From positions 209,916,420-209,980,419 of the forward strand of contig OY282560.1 in the NCBI GenBank assembly GCA_958295665.1: a DNA stretch of 64,000 nt, given 5' to 3'. Shown here piece after piece: positions 33,895 through 44,148 of the stretch. A model generated the notes under the pieces. That model was not told the DNA's origin. It did not search any database and saw only the letters and a list, made by a program, of their open reading frames with translations. Each line of letters starts with the position of its first letter. The stretch's first letter is position 1. The translations under genes were made by a program, and so were the position numbers. The DNA is from Tipula vernalis (taxonomy: Eukaryota; Arthropoda; Insecta; Diptera; Tipulidae).

Positions 33895-34075
33895 ATAATA
33901 TTTTTTAACACTCCCACTCAAGATTCAATTTTAATAAATTGGGCGAAGACCTAACATAGGTATTGCAAAATAATTTATGTTGTACCTTTGCCAACGACTT
34001 GGTAAAAATATCTGCTTCCTGTTCATCTGTCAACAAAAAATGCGTAACCAGAAATTGATTGTCGAATTTTAACAT
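33895..34075 (-). pseudogene. Copia RNase H end and LTR start, fragment
   Basis: On the minus strand the sequence codes for LVTHFLLTDEQEADIFTKSL and VQHKLFCNTYV, the C-terminal end of copia Pol, followed by a purine stretch (GAGTGGGAG) and TGTTAAAAAATATTATACA, a probable LTR start near 33907. It differs from the copia at 36.8-39.1 kb in both sequence and orientation. Confidence 0.75.
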
Positions 34076-34082
34076 CACTAGA

Positions 34083-34860
34083 TGGTTTGGCGTCTATTGG
34101 AAGGGGGCGGGGGGGGGGGGACCAAAGTTGAGTAGATTAGTCTACCAGCCCCGTAACCTTCCAGTAGGGTGCGCATCACGTGAGCTGTTCTGGTGTCTTG
34201 TCATTAGGCAGCCGCGTGATGGGTACAATTGTGTAAGGGGTAACCTGTTCACAATTCGCAAGTGTATGTACTGCCTCCTCGTGGCAACCACTGGTAACTA
34301 AGGCCATTTGGCACATTTTTGGCCATTTTGCACAGGCTAAAGTACGGCGCTAAAGGAGAAAACCTTGACAAAAAACCCTAATCTAAGGTGGAAAAGCATA
34401 TTATGCCGATGGATGAATGGCTGATAGGTTAATCAGTTCAAAATATGTGGACTCTGGATACCAGGCACACTCCAGTTGTATTTAGCCTTCCTGTAATAAA
34501 GCTGGGTGACCTACAGGCACTTTTGCAATTCCCAGCAACTCATAAGAGTAAAATCAAACGGAATACGGGGCAGGAGTAGGAATATACGGGAGTGGGACAA
34601 CCCTCTCGAAGTCCTTGGACTCCAATGCTACCGTCTTTCTAGCGGAACTACATGCTATAGTAAACAGCTAGGAGGGAGAGCAATAAGCCCAGATAGTATG
34701 TATCACGTACCGGGAGGCAGTATTATCAGGTTCATTAAGAACCTGAATATTGACTGAACGGATAATTAAACAGGGTCCAGCACAATAGATCTTTTAAGTC
34801 GCAGTGCAAAGTGGCTGACCACCCGCATGACCATCCAATAATAATAATAATAATAATAAT
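34083..34860 (+). mobile_element. Internally deleted LINE with AAT tail
   Basis: It begins with a G-run (near 34107-34122) and moderately GC-rich, non-coding DNA. Near 34560-34660 the plus strand has broken pieces of a LINE RNase H (GAGVGIYGSGTTL in one frame, LDSNATVFLAELHAIVNS in the next). A 3' tail of eight AAT units ends at 34860. The RNase H plus AAT tail fits I- or LOA-type elements; the 5' half is not assigned. Confidence 0.5.
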
Positions 34861-35149
34861 ACAGTGCTGGTAAAAAAAAATTGGGTAAACAAATTTATTG
34901 CAAATTGGAGTCTTTTTTTGCTAAATTACAAAACTTTTGAAACCAATTGGTTTATTGTTTCATTTTAAATACATGTATGACGTAATTTTTTGAAAAACAA
35001 AATTGGCCTGCAATTTAGTGGCAAAACACCGAAAAATGCCAAAATATTCAAAGTACGTTTGATTGGAGTTAAAGTAATGTAATAAATTAAACACTTATTT
35101 TTATTTTTTTTTTGTTTTTTATTGATTTATAGAAGTTCAATCTTTAATG

Positions 35150-36263
35150 TTAATATTTTGTTGGACCGCCTTTTGCTTTTATTACAGCGATAAACCTCCG
35201 ATTAATTGAATTTGATAAATTTTTCAAAGTCGCAGGAGATATGGATTCCCAAATCAATATCAACAAACTTTTTAAAGCTTCAATCGATTCTGGGCGCTTC
35301 CTTGCTACTTCTAGCTTCATTATAGACCAAATATTTTCAATTGGATTTAAGTCTGGACTATACGGGGGCCAGCTCAACACATCGATACTTTTTTCTTCGA
35401 AGTACTTTTTTACCTTTAAATGAAGAGATAAGAAAAAAAAAACAAGTTTTTAACAAATTATTTATGTTTATCTGAAAGCCAATTTTTCTATCTACAATTC
35501 AAAATTAATAACTCACAATTTTGACGGTATGGCACGGAGCGTTGTCCTGTTGAAAAATAAATTTGCAAGTCTCGCCAAAAAGCTTTAACGCAGAAGGCTC
35601 AAATTCGTTCTGAAGGACCTGCAGATAAACAGCTGCTGTTACGCTGGAACTAAGAAAGCACAATCGACCGGTTTCATTTCCAGAAAAGCATCCCCAGACC
35701 ATAACTCCTTCTTTTTTCGATGGAAGTCTTAAAAGACATTCGTTGATAAGTCTCTCGCCAGGTTCTCCTTACGAGAATTCTTCCATCTCCAACATGCAGC
35801 TTGAATTTTGATTCATCGTAGAAAATCACATCATTCCACATCTCTGAAGTCCAATTAACATGCTGCTGGGCCCATAGCAAAATTTTTTTTTTTTACTAGT
35901 AATGTGAACTCAGGCTTCTGGACTGGTTTAAGTGCTCTCAAACCAGCTTTAACAAGTCTTTTTCTCACTAAGCCGGCTGAAATTTTTTTTCCCGTTGCTC
36001 GCTCAAGATCCTGTCTTATGTCCGGTTTTAAAACGGTTCCGACGACTTTGTAATAGTATAAAACGATCTTCCACTGGCGTTGTCTTTCTGGGCCTTCCAG
36101 AGCCTTTCTTTCTTTGTGTACCGCCCATCTCTCGATTTTTTTTAATAATCCACGCGACACTACTTTTAGGAATGTTTAACCTTTCACCTTTTTCACGCGA
36201 GGTTAAATTTTTTCGCGCCAAAATCAACATATTGCTTTTACACTGGCCACTAACTTTTCCCAT
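35150..36263 (-). pseudogene. Tc1-like transposase (DD34E) with a probable intron
   Basis: Starting at 36263 (MGKVSGQCKSNMLILARKN) the frame has a helix-turn-helix (ERLNIPKSSVAWIIKKNRE) and a basic GRPRKTT linker. A frameshift near 36050 leads to the second DNA-binding domain (KKISAGLVRKRLVKAGL). After further shifts come VIFYDESKFKLH (first Asp, near 35840), FIFQQDNAPCHTVK (second Asp, near 35545) and WPPYSPDLNPIENIW (Glu, near 35345). With the intron 35414-35516 removed, I count 34 residues between the second Asp and the Glu. The C-terminus GGPTKY is normal for the family. Confidence 0.88.
35414..35516 (-). other. Probable 103-bp intron in the Tc1-like transposase
   Basis: In the minus sense it starts GTGAGT and ends TTTAAAG. 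Its removal keeps the frame and restores the standard Tc1 spacing between the second Asp and the Glu. With it left in, the frame meets a stop right after the NAPCHTVKIV block. Confidence 0.65.
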
Positions 36264-36801
36264 TTTTTTTAACTAAAATTGCACTTTATTCTTTATTTGG
36301 CTAGGATCACTTACAGAATAACTTAATCTTACAAAATATGCACTATTTATACTCAAAAAATAAATTACAGGCAATAAAACATCTGCACCCTAATGACGGC
36401 CAAAAACGGTAGGCGTAAAAAAAAATAATTGCTTGCCCAATTTTTTTGCACATCAGTTGCGGGGTTGTACCGGTGTAATAAAAGCAAAAGGCGGTCCGTA
36501 AAATATTAATATGAAAGATCGAACTTCTATAAATCAATAAAAAACAAAAAAAAAAAAAAAAATAAGTGTTTAATTTATTACATTACTTTAACACCAATCA
36601 AACGTATTTTGAATATTTTGTCATTTTTCGGTGTTTTGCCCCTAAATTGCAGGTCAATTTTTTTTTTTTTCAAAAAATTACGTCATACATGTATTTAAAA
36701 TGAAACAATAAACCAATTGGTTTCAAAAGTTTTGTAATTTTAGCAAAAAAAGACTCCAATTTGCAATAAATTTGTTTGCCCAATTTTTTACCAGCACTGT
36801 A

Positions 36802-38915
36802 AATCCTACGTCGTCAAAAAACACACAAACAACAGATTTTGGGGTGAAGCTGTCGACACAGCGGCTTATCTTGTGAATCGTTCACCATATCGTGGGGCTA
36901 TCGATAAAACGCCCAAAGAAATTTGGTTCAACAAAAAGCCTGATTTGTCCAACTTGAAAGTGTTTGGATGGAAGGCAATGGTACATGTTCCGAAACAAAA
37001 GCCCCAGAAATTTGATTCGAAATCAAGGGAATAAATCATGGTCGGATACAGCGAGGATTGTAAAGGCTATCGAGTTTTTGATGTAAGTCGTGATGTCGTT
37101 TTTCTGGAGGATTAACGCTGTGAAAACAAGGTAACTGATCGTAACGAATTTTCTAATCATTTTTATCCATTCGAAGATGATAGCAATGAAGTGGAGGATG
37201 AGTCAATTGTTACAACAACAAGTTCAGAAGGCGCATCTGGATATCAAAATAGTGAGAATCTAACAGATGAAGATTCAATTGACATTTCGGGTAGTAATGA
37301 ACCGTCAAATGAGGAAGTGAACGATGTTTCGTTACAACCGCGTCGTTCATCGAGAGAGCACAAGTCGACGAAAAGTAATAATTTCGTTTATGTTGTATCA
37401 CGTGTTCAATTGGATGATCCATTGTCAGTGGAGGGGGCTATGAGCAGCTCAAATGCGTCTCACTGGAAAACAGCTATGGAAGAGGAGTATCGTTCGTTAA
37501 TCGAAAACGAGACGTGGTCGCTTACAGATTTGCCACCTGATCGTAGAACAATTCAATGCAAATGGGTTCTCAAGACCAAGTACAACGAGAAAGGAGTGGT
37601 AGATCGGTACAAGCCTCGTTTGGTAGTGAAGGGTTGTGCTGAGCGTAAGGGCATTGATTATGAGGAGACATTGTCACCCGTAGTTCGCTACTCGTCGATA
37701 CGGTTTTTGATTGCGGTAGCTGTGAGATACGATTTATAGATCGATCAGATGGATGCGATTGCAACGTTCCTTCATGGCGATTTAAGCGAGGAAATCTATA
37801 TGATTCAACCTGAAAAGTTTAGTGATGGAAGTCAACGTGTTTGTTGTATGAAGAAGTCCTTATACGGACTTAAGCAGTCCAGTCGTGTATGGAATCAGCG
37901 TTTGGACACTGCTTTGAAGAATTTTGGCATAAAATACTCAAATTACGATGCATGCATTTACTATGTTATATATGGTAGTAAGATGTTGATTGTGGCAGGA
38001 CGACTTGCTCATTTTTTCGAACGACAAAGTTTTGAAAGCTGATTTGAAGTTGTGTCTACAGAAGCAATTTAAAATGAAGGACATTGGCGAGGCCAAATGT
38101 GTGTTGGGCATGTAGATTACGCGAGACCGCAAGTCGGGAATGATTTCAATAAATCAAAGCCAGTATATTCAAAAAAACTAGAACGTTTCCAAATGGTCGA
38201 TTGTAATAGTGTAAGTATTCCAGCTGATCCAAATCAGAATCTTACTTCAGAAATGTCGCCGAAGAATGAGTCAGATCGCGAATCCATGAAGGATGTGCCA
38301 TATCAAGAATCAGTTGGGAGCCTGTTGTTTGCTACCCAGGTATCACGACCAGACATACAGTTCGCGGTAGGAGCTGTCAGCAGATTCAATAACAATCCAG
38401 GCGTTGCTCATTGGTTGGCAGTAAAGCGGATCATGCGATATTTGAAAGGTACAATCGAGATGAAATTGACTTATTCAAAAAATGGAAATGAAGTAGTGCA
38501 AGGTTATTACGATTCAGATTGGGCAAGTGATTCAGTAGATCGACGTTCGACAACAGGATATGTATTCAAACTGCAAGGTGGAGCAATTTCATGGGCGTCA
38601 AAGAAGCAACCAACAGTTGCTGTGTCTACAACAGAGTCCGAATATGTGGCTATGTCTTTCGCAACGCAAGAGGCTATTTGGTGGCGGGATATATGTCAGG
38701 AGTTGTTAGGGGAAAATAAATGTTCAACCATCATACACTGCGACAACAAAGGAGCGATCCAACTAACGGAGAAGACAGCTTTTTCACCCAGAACAAATCA
38801 TATAGATGTTCGTCGTCATTTAGTTAAATTTGTTTACGTCAACACAAACGAAATGTTAGCAGATAGCCTTACCAAACCAGTGACAGCAGCAAAACACAGG
38901 TTCTGTTCAATATGA
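36802..38915 (+). pseudogene. Copia Pol: integrase end, RT, RNase H
   Basis: Blocks: FWGEAVDTAAYLVNRSPYRG and LSNLKVFGWKAMVHVPK (integrase end), TAA near 37033 and another near 37113, then RT with WKTAMEEEYRSLIENETW, CKWVLKTKYNEKG, YKPRLVVKGCAERKGIDYEE (37191-37739). A TAG at 37737-37739 is followed in the same frame by MDAIATFLHGDLSEEIYM and KKSLYGLKQSSRVWN. Near 38005 the frame shifts before the YVDD box, so that box is not read. The last frame (38097-38915) has RPDIQFAVGAVSRF, DSDWASDSVDRRSTTGY, WASKKQPTVAVSTTESEYV (RNase H) and ADSLTKPV. At least four lesions. Confidence 0.9.
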
Positions 38916-38966
38916 TAGTCAATCTTGTGAAGAGCTGAGTGCTGAAAAATAAGGCTCTAGTGGAGG

Positions 38967-39138
38967 TGTTGAGTTATTAAGTGTGAGAGATTCTTTATTT
39001 TGTTTTTAATGCTAGCCGCTTGTGGCGTTCCCTTTCTTATGTACTTTCTTTTGTTTTGCTTTTAATAAATACCTCTTGAATGGACGCTTGTTATTTTTAT
39101 TTGTGTTATACTTCTTTTTATTTAAGTCTATAATCACA
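38967..39138 (+). repeat. 3' LTR of the copia element
   Basis: Begins TGTTGAGTTATTAAG after a purine-rich CTAGTGGAGG and ends TATAATCACA. AATAAATA near 39064 could be the poly-A signal. No second LTR was found in the window, so limits rest on TG...CA and on the start of BEL coding sequence. Confidence 0.65.
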
Positions 39139-39900
39139 TCATATACGCCATCTATCACTTACTGAAGCTAATTATTCACAAGCTTGGGAAAAGTTAGTAA
39201 ACCGCTATGATAAGAAAAAGGGCATAGTAAAGTAGTTGATCGAAATGTACATGGCACAACCGACGGTAAATCATGCATCATTCAAGTCATTACGATCATT
39301 AGTAGATGTATCAGATCAGGTCACTAGAGGTATTAAAACATTAGGTGAAGATTGGGAATCACGCTAATTTATATTTTAATTAAAAAATTAGATTATGAAT
39401 CACAACAAGCATGGGCAGAATATTCTGTTTCTATTGATGTTCCAACATTTAATTATTTTATTGAGTTTCTAACTCAGCGGTGTGACGCACTTGAAGTATG
39501 TGCTGCAAATTTGAATCAGCGTAATGCAAAATCGAAACCACAATCCAGCTCTAAGGTACATGTAGCTGTGAATGAAGCGGATTTCCTGTGTCTGTTGTGT
39601 AAGAAAGCGCATCCGCTATTTCGATGTTTTCGATTCAAGGCAATGAAGGCACCTCAGAGGAAAAAGTTCGTGTTAAAAAACAAATTAAGCCAAGTGTGTT
39701 TTAAATCGGATCATACCACAGAGACATGCGGTTCGGAAAGATTATGCTTAATTTGTGAGGATAAGCACAGCACTTTACTTCATACGTCGGGAAAACTAAC
39801 CCGCCATTACGTGCAGCCATACATTTACAAAGACACATGGGACAAAGACTCAGGGTCCAAGCGAATCATCATTCAACACACAAGTATCATCTATTAATAC
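39139..39900 (+). pseudogene. BEL/Pao Gag, C-terminal part
   Basis: The first block HLSLTEANYSQAWEKL and NRYDKKKGIVK aligns with residues ~175-205 of the intact BEL protein. A TAG (near 39235) and TAA (near 39366) interrupt. The 39352-39897 frame continues with KLDYESQQAWAEYSV, then the first knuckle CLLCKKAHPLFRC and CLICEDKHSTLLH. Some knuckle residues have drifted. Confidence 0.85.
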
Positions 39901-40033
39901 TTGCACTTACTCTACTATCAACACATAATATAAACGTGATATAAACAATAAAAATAATGCTCCATCAACATCACATATTTCAAAAAATGGTAATGTTCCT
40001 ATCGCAATAACCAGCGACAACTCTTCATCAATC

Positions 40034-42342
40034 ATGACAAAACTAGAAAACTATAAACAACATTCAACAACTGCCAGATGTTTCAATAATTTCCAAACAA
40101 TTTTATCAACAGTTCAACTAAACATCTTTAGCAACAATCAGTGTTTTAAAGTAAGAGCCTTATTAGATAGCGGTTCTCAAACTACATTGATTACTGATAG
40201 CTGTGTACAAAGAACTGGCTTAATCAGACATCCATCATCAACTGTCATCAGTGGAATTTCAGGAAATTATACGGCAATGTCAAAGGGAGTAGTGAGTGTA
40301 AAACTGACATCACGGACGCCTTGATTCTAACAAAATTGACGTCGTGGTTACCAACAACAAAAATAGACAACTTAAATTTGAATGCTGTACGACATCTCAA
40401 ACTTGCTGATCCAGATCTTACAACGCCAGGACCAATTGATATGATTTTGGGAAATGATGTATTTCTGCAAATTTTATTGCCTGAAAAATGTATGATTCAA
40501 CCCAATGTATATGCTCAACTTACTTTGGATGGGCCATTGGTGGAAGGAGTATTAACCAAACCGATGGAAACGAAGTTCAAATTTTTCATACTACAGCCGT
40601 GCCAATTTCAGAAGATTTAGAATTACTACAAAAATTCTGGCAGCTTGAACAAGTTCCAATAACAAAGCAGATTCATCCAGATGATCAAAATTGCGAAATT
40701 ATTTATATTACTACAACAACACGAAATTCTGAGGGCCGATATACCGTACGTTTACCAATAAAACACGCAACTCATTTACACCGCGAGTCACGATACGCTG
40801 CATTTAAACGAATAACGTCGATGGAGAAAAAGTTAAAGAAAAATCTTCAATTTGCTATTCGTTACAAGGAATTTATGAGCGAATATGAATATCTGCAACA
40901 TATGCACGAAATACAACCAACCCCAAACCACACTTTTACCTACCGCACCATGCAGTCTTAAAAGAATCCAGCACCACCACCAGTTTACGTGTGGTATTTG
41001 ATGGGTCATGCCAATCTAACAGTGGTTTCTCGTTAAACGGTATTCTATTGTATATACTGGCCCGCAGTTGCAAGATGATCTGATTTCCATACTGTTTCGA
41101 TTTCATAGTCATATTATAGCGATATCTGCGGACATAGAAAAAATGTACCGACAGATCAACATCCACCAAGACGATCGAGAATACGAACGAATAATGTGGC
41201 GAGATGACGCTTCCAAAGATTTCAAACATTTCCAATTATCAACCGTAACTTATGGGCTTAGGTGTGCCTCATACCTAGCAATAAGAACACTTCAGCAATT
41301 AGCTGAGGATCACAAAATTAAATTTCCACTAGACAGTAAACTTCTGCGAAGGGATCTCTACGTAGATAATTTTATCAGTGGATGTGATAATATCAATAAT
41401 GCCGTGAATATATATCAGACAATCAGTAAATTGCTTGCTGCCGGTCGTTTTAAATTACGAAAGTGGATCTCAAATAGTCGAGAGTTAATGCAGTGTATTC
41501 CAGGTTGTGACCATGGTGATGGACAAATTATTTTGGATGATCCATACATTTGTAAAAACATTGGGGTTATATTGGAATCCAAAAAAGGATTGTTCTGGGT
41601 TTAAAGTGAATTTGTCATCGAATCCACCACATACAAAAAGATCGCTATTGTCTGAAGTCTCCCGAATATATGATCCACTGGGTCTAATTACTCCAGTAAC
41701 CATTACTATGAAAGTTTTGTTCCAATAATTAGAAACACTCAAAGTTGATCGTTGTTTAAAACCAAATGTGACTACTGATCGTACCCAAATCCATACATTT
41801 GCAGATGCATCTGTAAGCGCTTACGTGGCAGAATCATATCTACGTGCGGAGACTAAGCAAGGAAGAGTAACAGTTAAGTTAATTGGATCAAAATCCAGAG
41901 TAGCTCCGATAAATCAAATTACCATTGCCAGACTCGAGCTGTGCCGCTGTTTTAGCTGTATCGTTATCTAACTATATTTCGAAAGTACTAGATATGAAAG
42001 TTGATGAAATATACGTTTGGTCAGATTTACAAATAGTATTGGATTGGCTGTCCGACTATCCATCAAGGTAGAAAACTTTTGTGGCCAACCGATAGCAACT
42101 TCATACATATTGCATATAATACTACGAGGCTGTTGGGGCCATGTTCCAACTAATTTAAACCCAGCCGACTTAGTTTCATGAGGCTGTTCTCCACATGAGT
42201 TAATCAGTAACCGCATGTGGTGGTCAGGTCCCGATTTCTTACAAGAACCAATCACCAGCTGGCCAATCCAAGCATTTGGTCCTATTGGAGAAGCATTAGT
42301 GCAAGTCAGTGAACCCGAAACTGATATCTGCCTATATGTATT
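40034..42342 (+). pseudogene. BEL/Pao protease, RT and RNase H
   Basis: Protease block ALLDSGSQTTLITDSC lies near 40165. RT begins in the frame at 40488 (LQKFWQLEQVP), is broken near 40960, and continues with LRVVFDGSCQSNSGFS (another frame) and ISADIEKMYRQINIHQDD (near 41120). The active site reads YVDNF near 41365: the second Asp of YVDD is Asn here. RNase H has HTFADASVSAYVAES (near 41795) and LWSDLQIVLDWL-like remnants (near 42020). At least six breaks. Confidence 0.85.
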
Positions 42343-42715
42343 CAGGGGGCCTAATATGAAATTTTGCGATTTCGGATTATTACGATATCGAAAAAATTCG
42401 ATACGCCGCGGATTTACCCTATTATGAAACTTGGAAAATCGAATATGTAATATTATTTATTATTATAAATATTACAATATTATAAATAATATTTAATTTA
42501 TTTAAAATAGAATAAATCATTTACAAAAACGTATTTTCTACAAAAACACAAAATACCATAAATTTTACAAAATCCGCCAACTAAATAGCAATCGAATTTT
42601 ACGATGTGCGTTCGAAAAAATCCGATACGAATTTCCTTTTTTTGTTTCATAATAGGACGAATTTTTTCGATATCGTAAAAATCCGAAATCGAAAAATTTC
42701 ATAATAGGCCCCCTG
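42343..42715. mobile_element. MITE with CAGGGGGCC ends
   Basis: The ends are about 58-bp inverted repeats starting CAGGGGGCCTA, including GATTTCGGATT and TTACGATATCGAAAAAATTCG-type sequence in both arms (fewer than 20 bases identical in a row). A second, inner inverted pair (CTATTATGAAAC at 42418 and its complement at 42645) lies inside. If the ends are GGGGGCC (42345-42713), flanks TGTATTCA and TGCATCCA match 6 of 8, which would fit an 8-bp hAT-type duplication. No coding capacity. Confidence 0.8.
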
Positions 42716-44148
42716 CATCCACAGTTCTATTCAAAAGAGTTATCGAGTTCTAGCTTTTGTTAGACGTTATATTGCTAACTTAAAACTTCGCAAAGACAGA
42801 AAATATGACAATATCCCTGTACCTAATCTTCAAATGCCATATCTATCAATACGTAAATTTTTGGAAATGAATTCGCAAAAGAATACAACCACAATTCGAT
42901 CCCAGTAATCAACTCACCATTTGATGGAATAGCAGCCGTATCAGTTAATGAACTTCGTAGTTTAGAGAAAATAGCGGAGAGATTGGCTCAAAGTGAACAA
43001 TTTGGGAAGTTACTTGGGAAAAGGGAGGAACTGCCGAAGAATAGTAAATTGTTACCCCTTACCCCATTCCTCGATAGTGATATGATATTGCATGTTGGAG
43101 GCAGGTTATCTGAATCATCATGCAATTACGATACCAAGCATCCAATCATATTACCGAGAGAACACATCTTTACGGCTAGAATTATTGCATATTTACACCT
43201 CAAATATTTTCATGCTGGAACAAATGCAATGATTGGTGTAATTAGCCAGAAATATTGGATTTTGGGATGCAGAAATCTTGTATGCATCAAAGAGAGACAT
43301 CGATGGACCAAACAGCTAATGGGAAGCCTGCCAAAGTCACGTGTGACACCTGGAAGGCCATTCACGTACACGGGAGTGGACTATGCCGGACCCATTTATC
43401 TTCGTGATAGAGTTGGTCGAGGCCCTTATAAAGATATTAAGGGCTATTTGGCCTTGTTCGTCTGTATGAAAGTGAAAGAAATTCACTTAGAGATTGTAAC
43501 TAGCTTATCTTCCGATGCGTTCATCGCGGGCCTGCAAAGATTTATTTCTCGTCGAGGTCTTCCACTCGAAATTATTTCCGATATTTGTACCAATTTTGTA
43601 GGAGCACTTAGGAGCAATATTTTCAATTAATTTGTAATTTTTTATCTCCCCAGAACATACAGTTTAAATGCATTCCAGCTCGATCTCCACATTTTGGCGG
43701 ACTCTGGGAGTCCAATGTTAAGGTAGCAAAGCAATATCTCGTAAAAGCCATGGGTAGTTCCATTTTTACATTCGAGCAGCTTTACACTATTTCAACACAA
43801 ATAGAAGCCCTACTTAATTCACGTCCAATTGGTGCATTATCAGAAGACGTGAATAGTTTTGATGCCTTAACTCCGGGTCCCTTTTTAATTGGCGGTCCAA
43901 TGATTGCATTACTTGAGCCGCAGCTTCAACACATCAATGAGTCGAGATTATCAATGTGGCATAATATTCAAAATCGCGTGCAAGGATTCTTGCGTCAGTG
44001 GTCAAAATCTTCCATTACTTCGTTGCAACAGAGGCATAAGTGGACCAAGACAGAGCAAAATCTCTCTATAGGACAAATGGTATTAATGAAAGAATACTCA
44101 GTATCGAGGCTGCTAACGACTTCCAGATGGACTGCTTTGACGACTTAA
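42716..44148 (+). pseudogene. BEL/Pao integrase
   Basis: The frame 42983-43630 (215 codons) has the linker, HLKYFHAGTNAMIGVISQKYW (zinc site, first half), then CRNLVCIKERHRW where the second Cys pair is damaged, GVDYAGPIYLRD (first Asp, near 43377) and PLEIISDICTNFVGAL (second Asp). After a break, HFGGLWESNVKVAK (Glu, near 43700) and the 43750-44148 frame with LLNSRPIGALSED and WHNIQNRVQGFLRQW. The DUF5641-like end is cut at 44148. Confidence 0.85.

Larger units (their letters stand above)
34862..36799 (-). mobile_element. Tc1-like transposon with ~280-bp inverted ends
   Basis: Both ends read CAGTGCTGGTAAAAA inward and sit next to TA (34860-34861 and 36800-36801), the target duplication of Tc1/mariner elements. 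Inverted repeats run 34862-35142 and about 36516-36799, with several indels in A/T runs. Length is 1938 bp. The transposase gene is on the minus strand and is broken by at least one frameshift. It lies between a LINE tail and a copia fragment. Confidence 0.93.
36802..39138 (+). mobile_element. Ty1/copia element, 3' half
   Basis: Starts abruptly inside integrase at the right end of the Tc1-like element and runs through RT and RNase H to one LTR. The 5' LTR, Gag, protease and most of integrase are absent. It ends where BEL/Pao Gag sequence begins (39139). Confidence 0.88.
39139..44148 (+). mobile_element. BEL/Pao relic, 5' and 3' truncated
   Basis: It holds most of Gag, protease, RT, RNase H and integrase in order on the plus strand, with no LTR. 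The start is cut by the copia LTR, the end meets an oppositely oriented BEL relic at 44146. A 373-bp MITE (42343-42715) sits in the RNase H to integrase link. Many stops and shifts. Confidence 0.88.

Noticed and set aside
34083..34500. G-run and GC-richer block considered as a CpG-like promoter
   Set aside because: Its position before LINE RNase H scraps and an AAT tail makes a LINE 5' region more likely.
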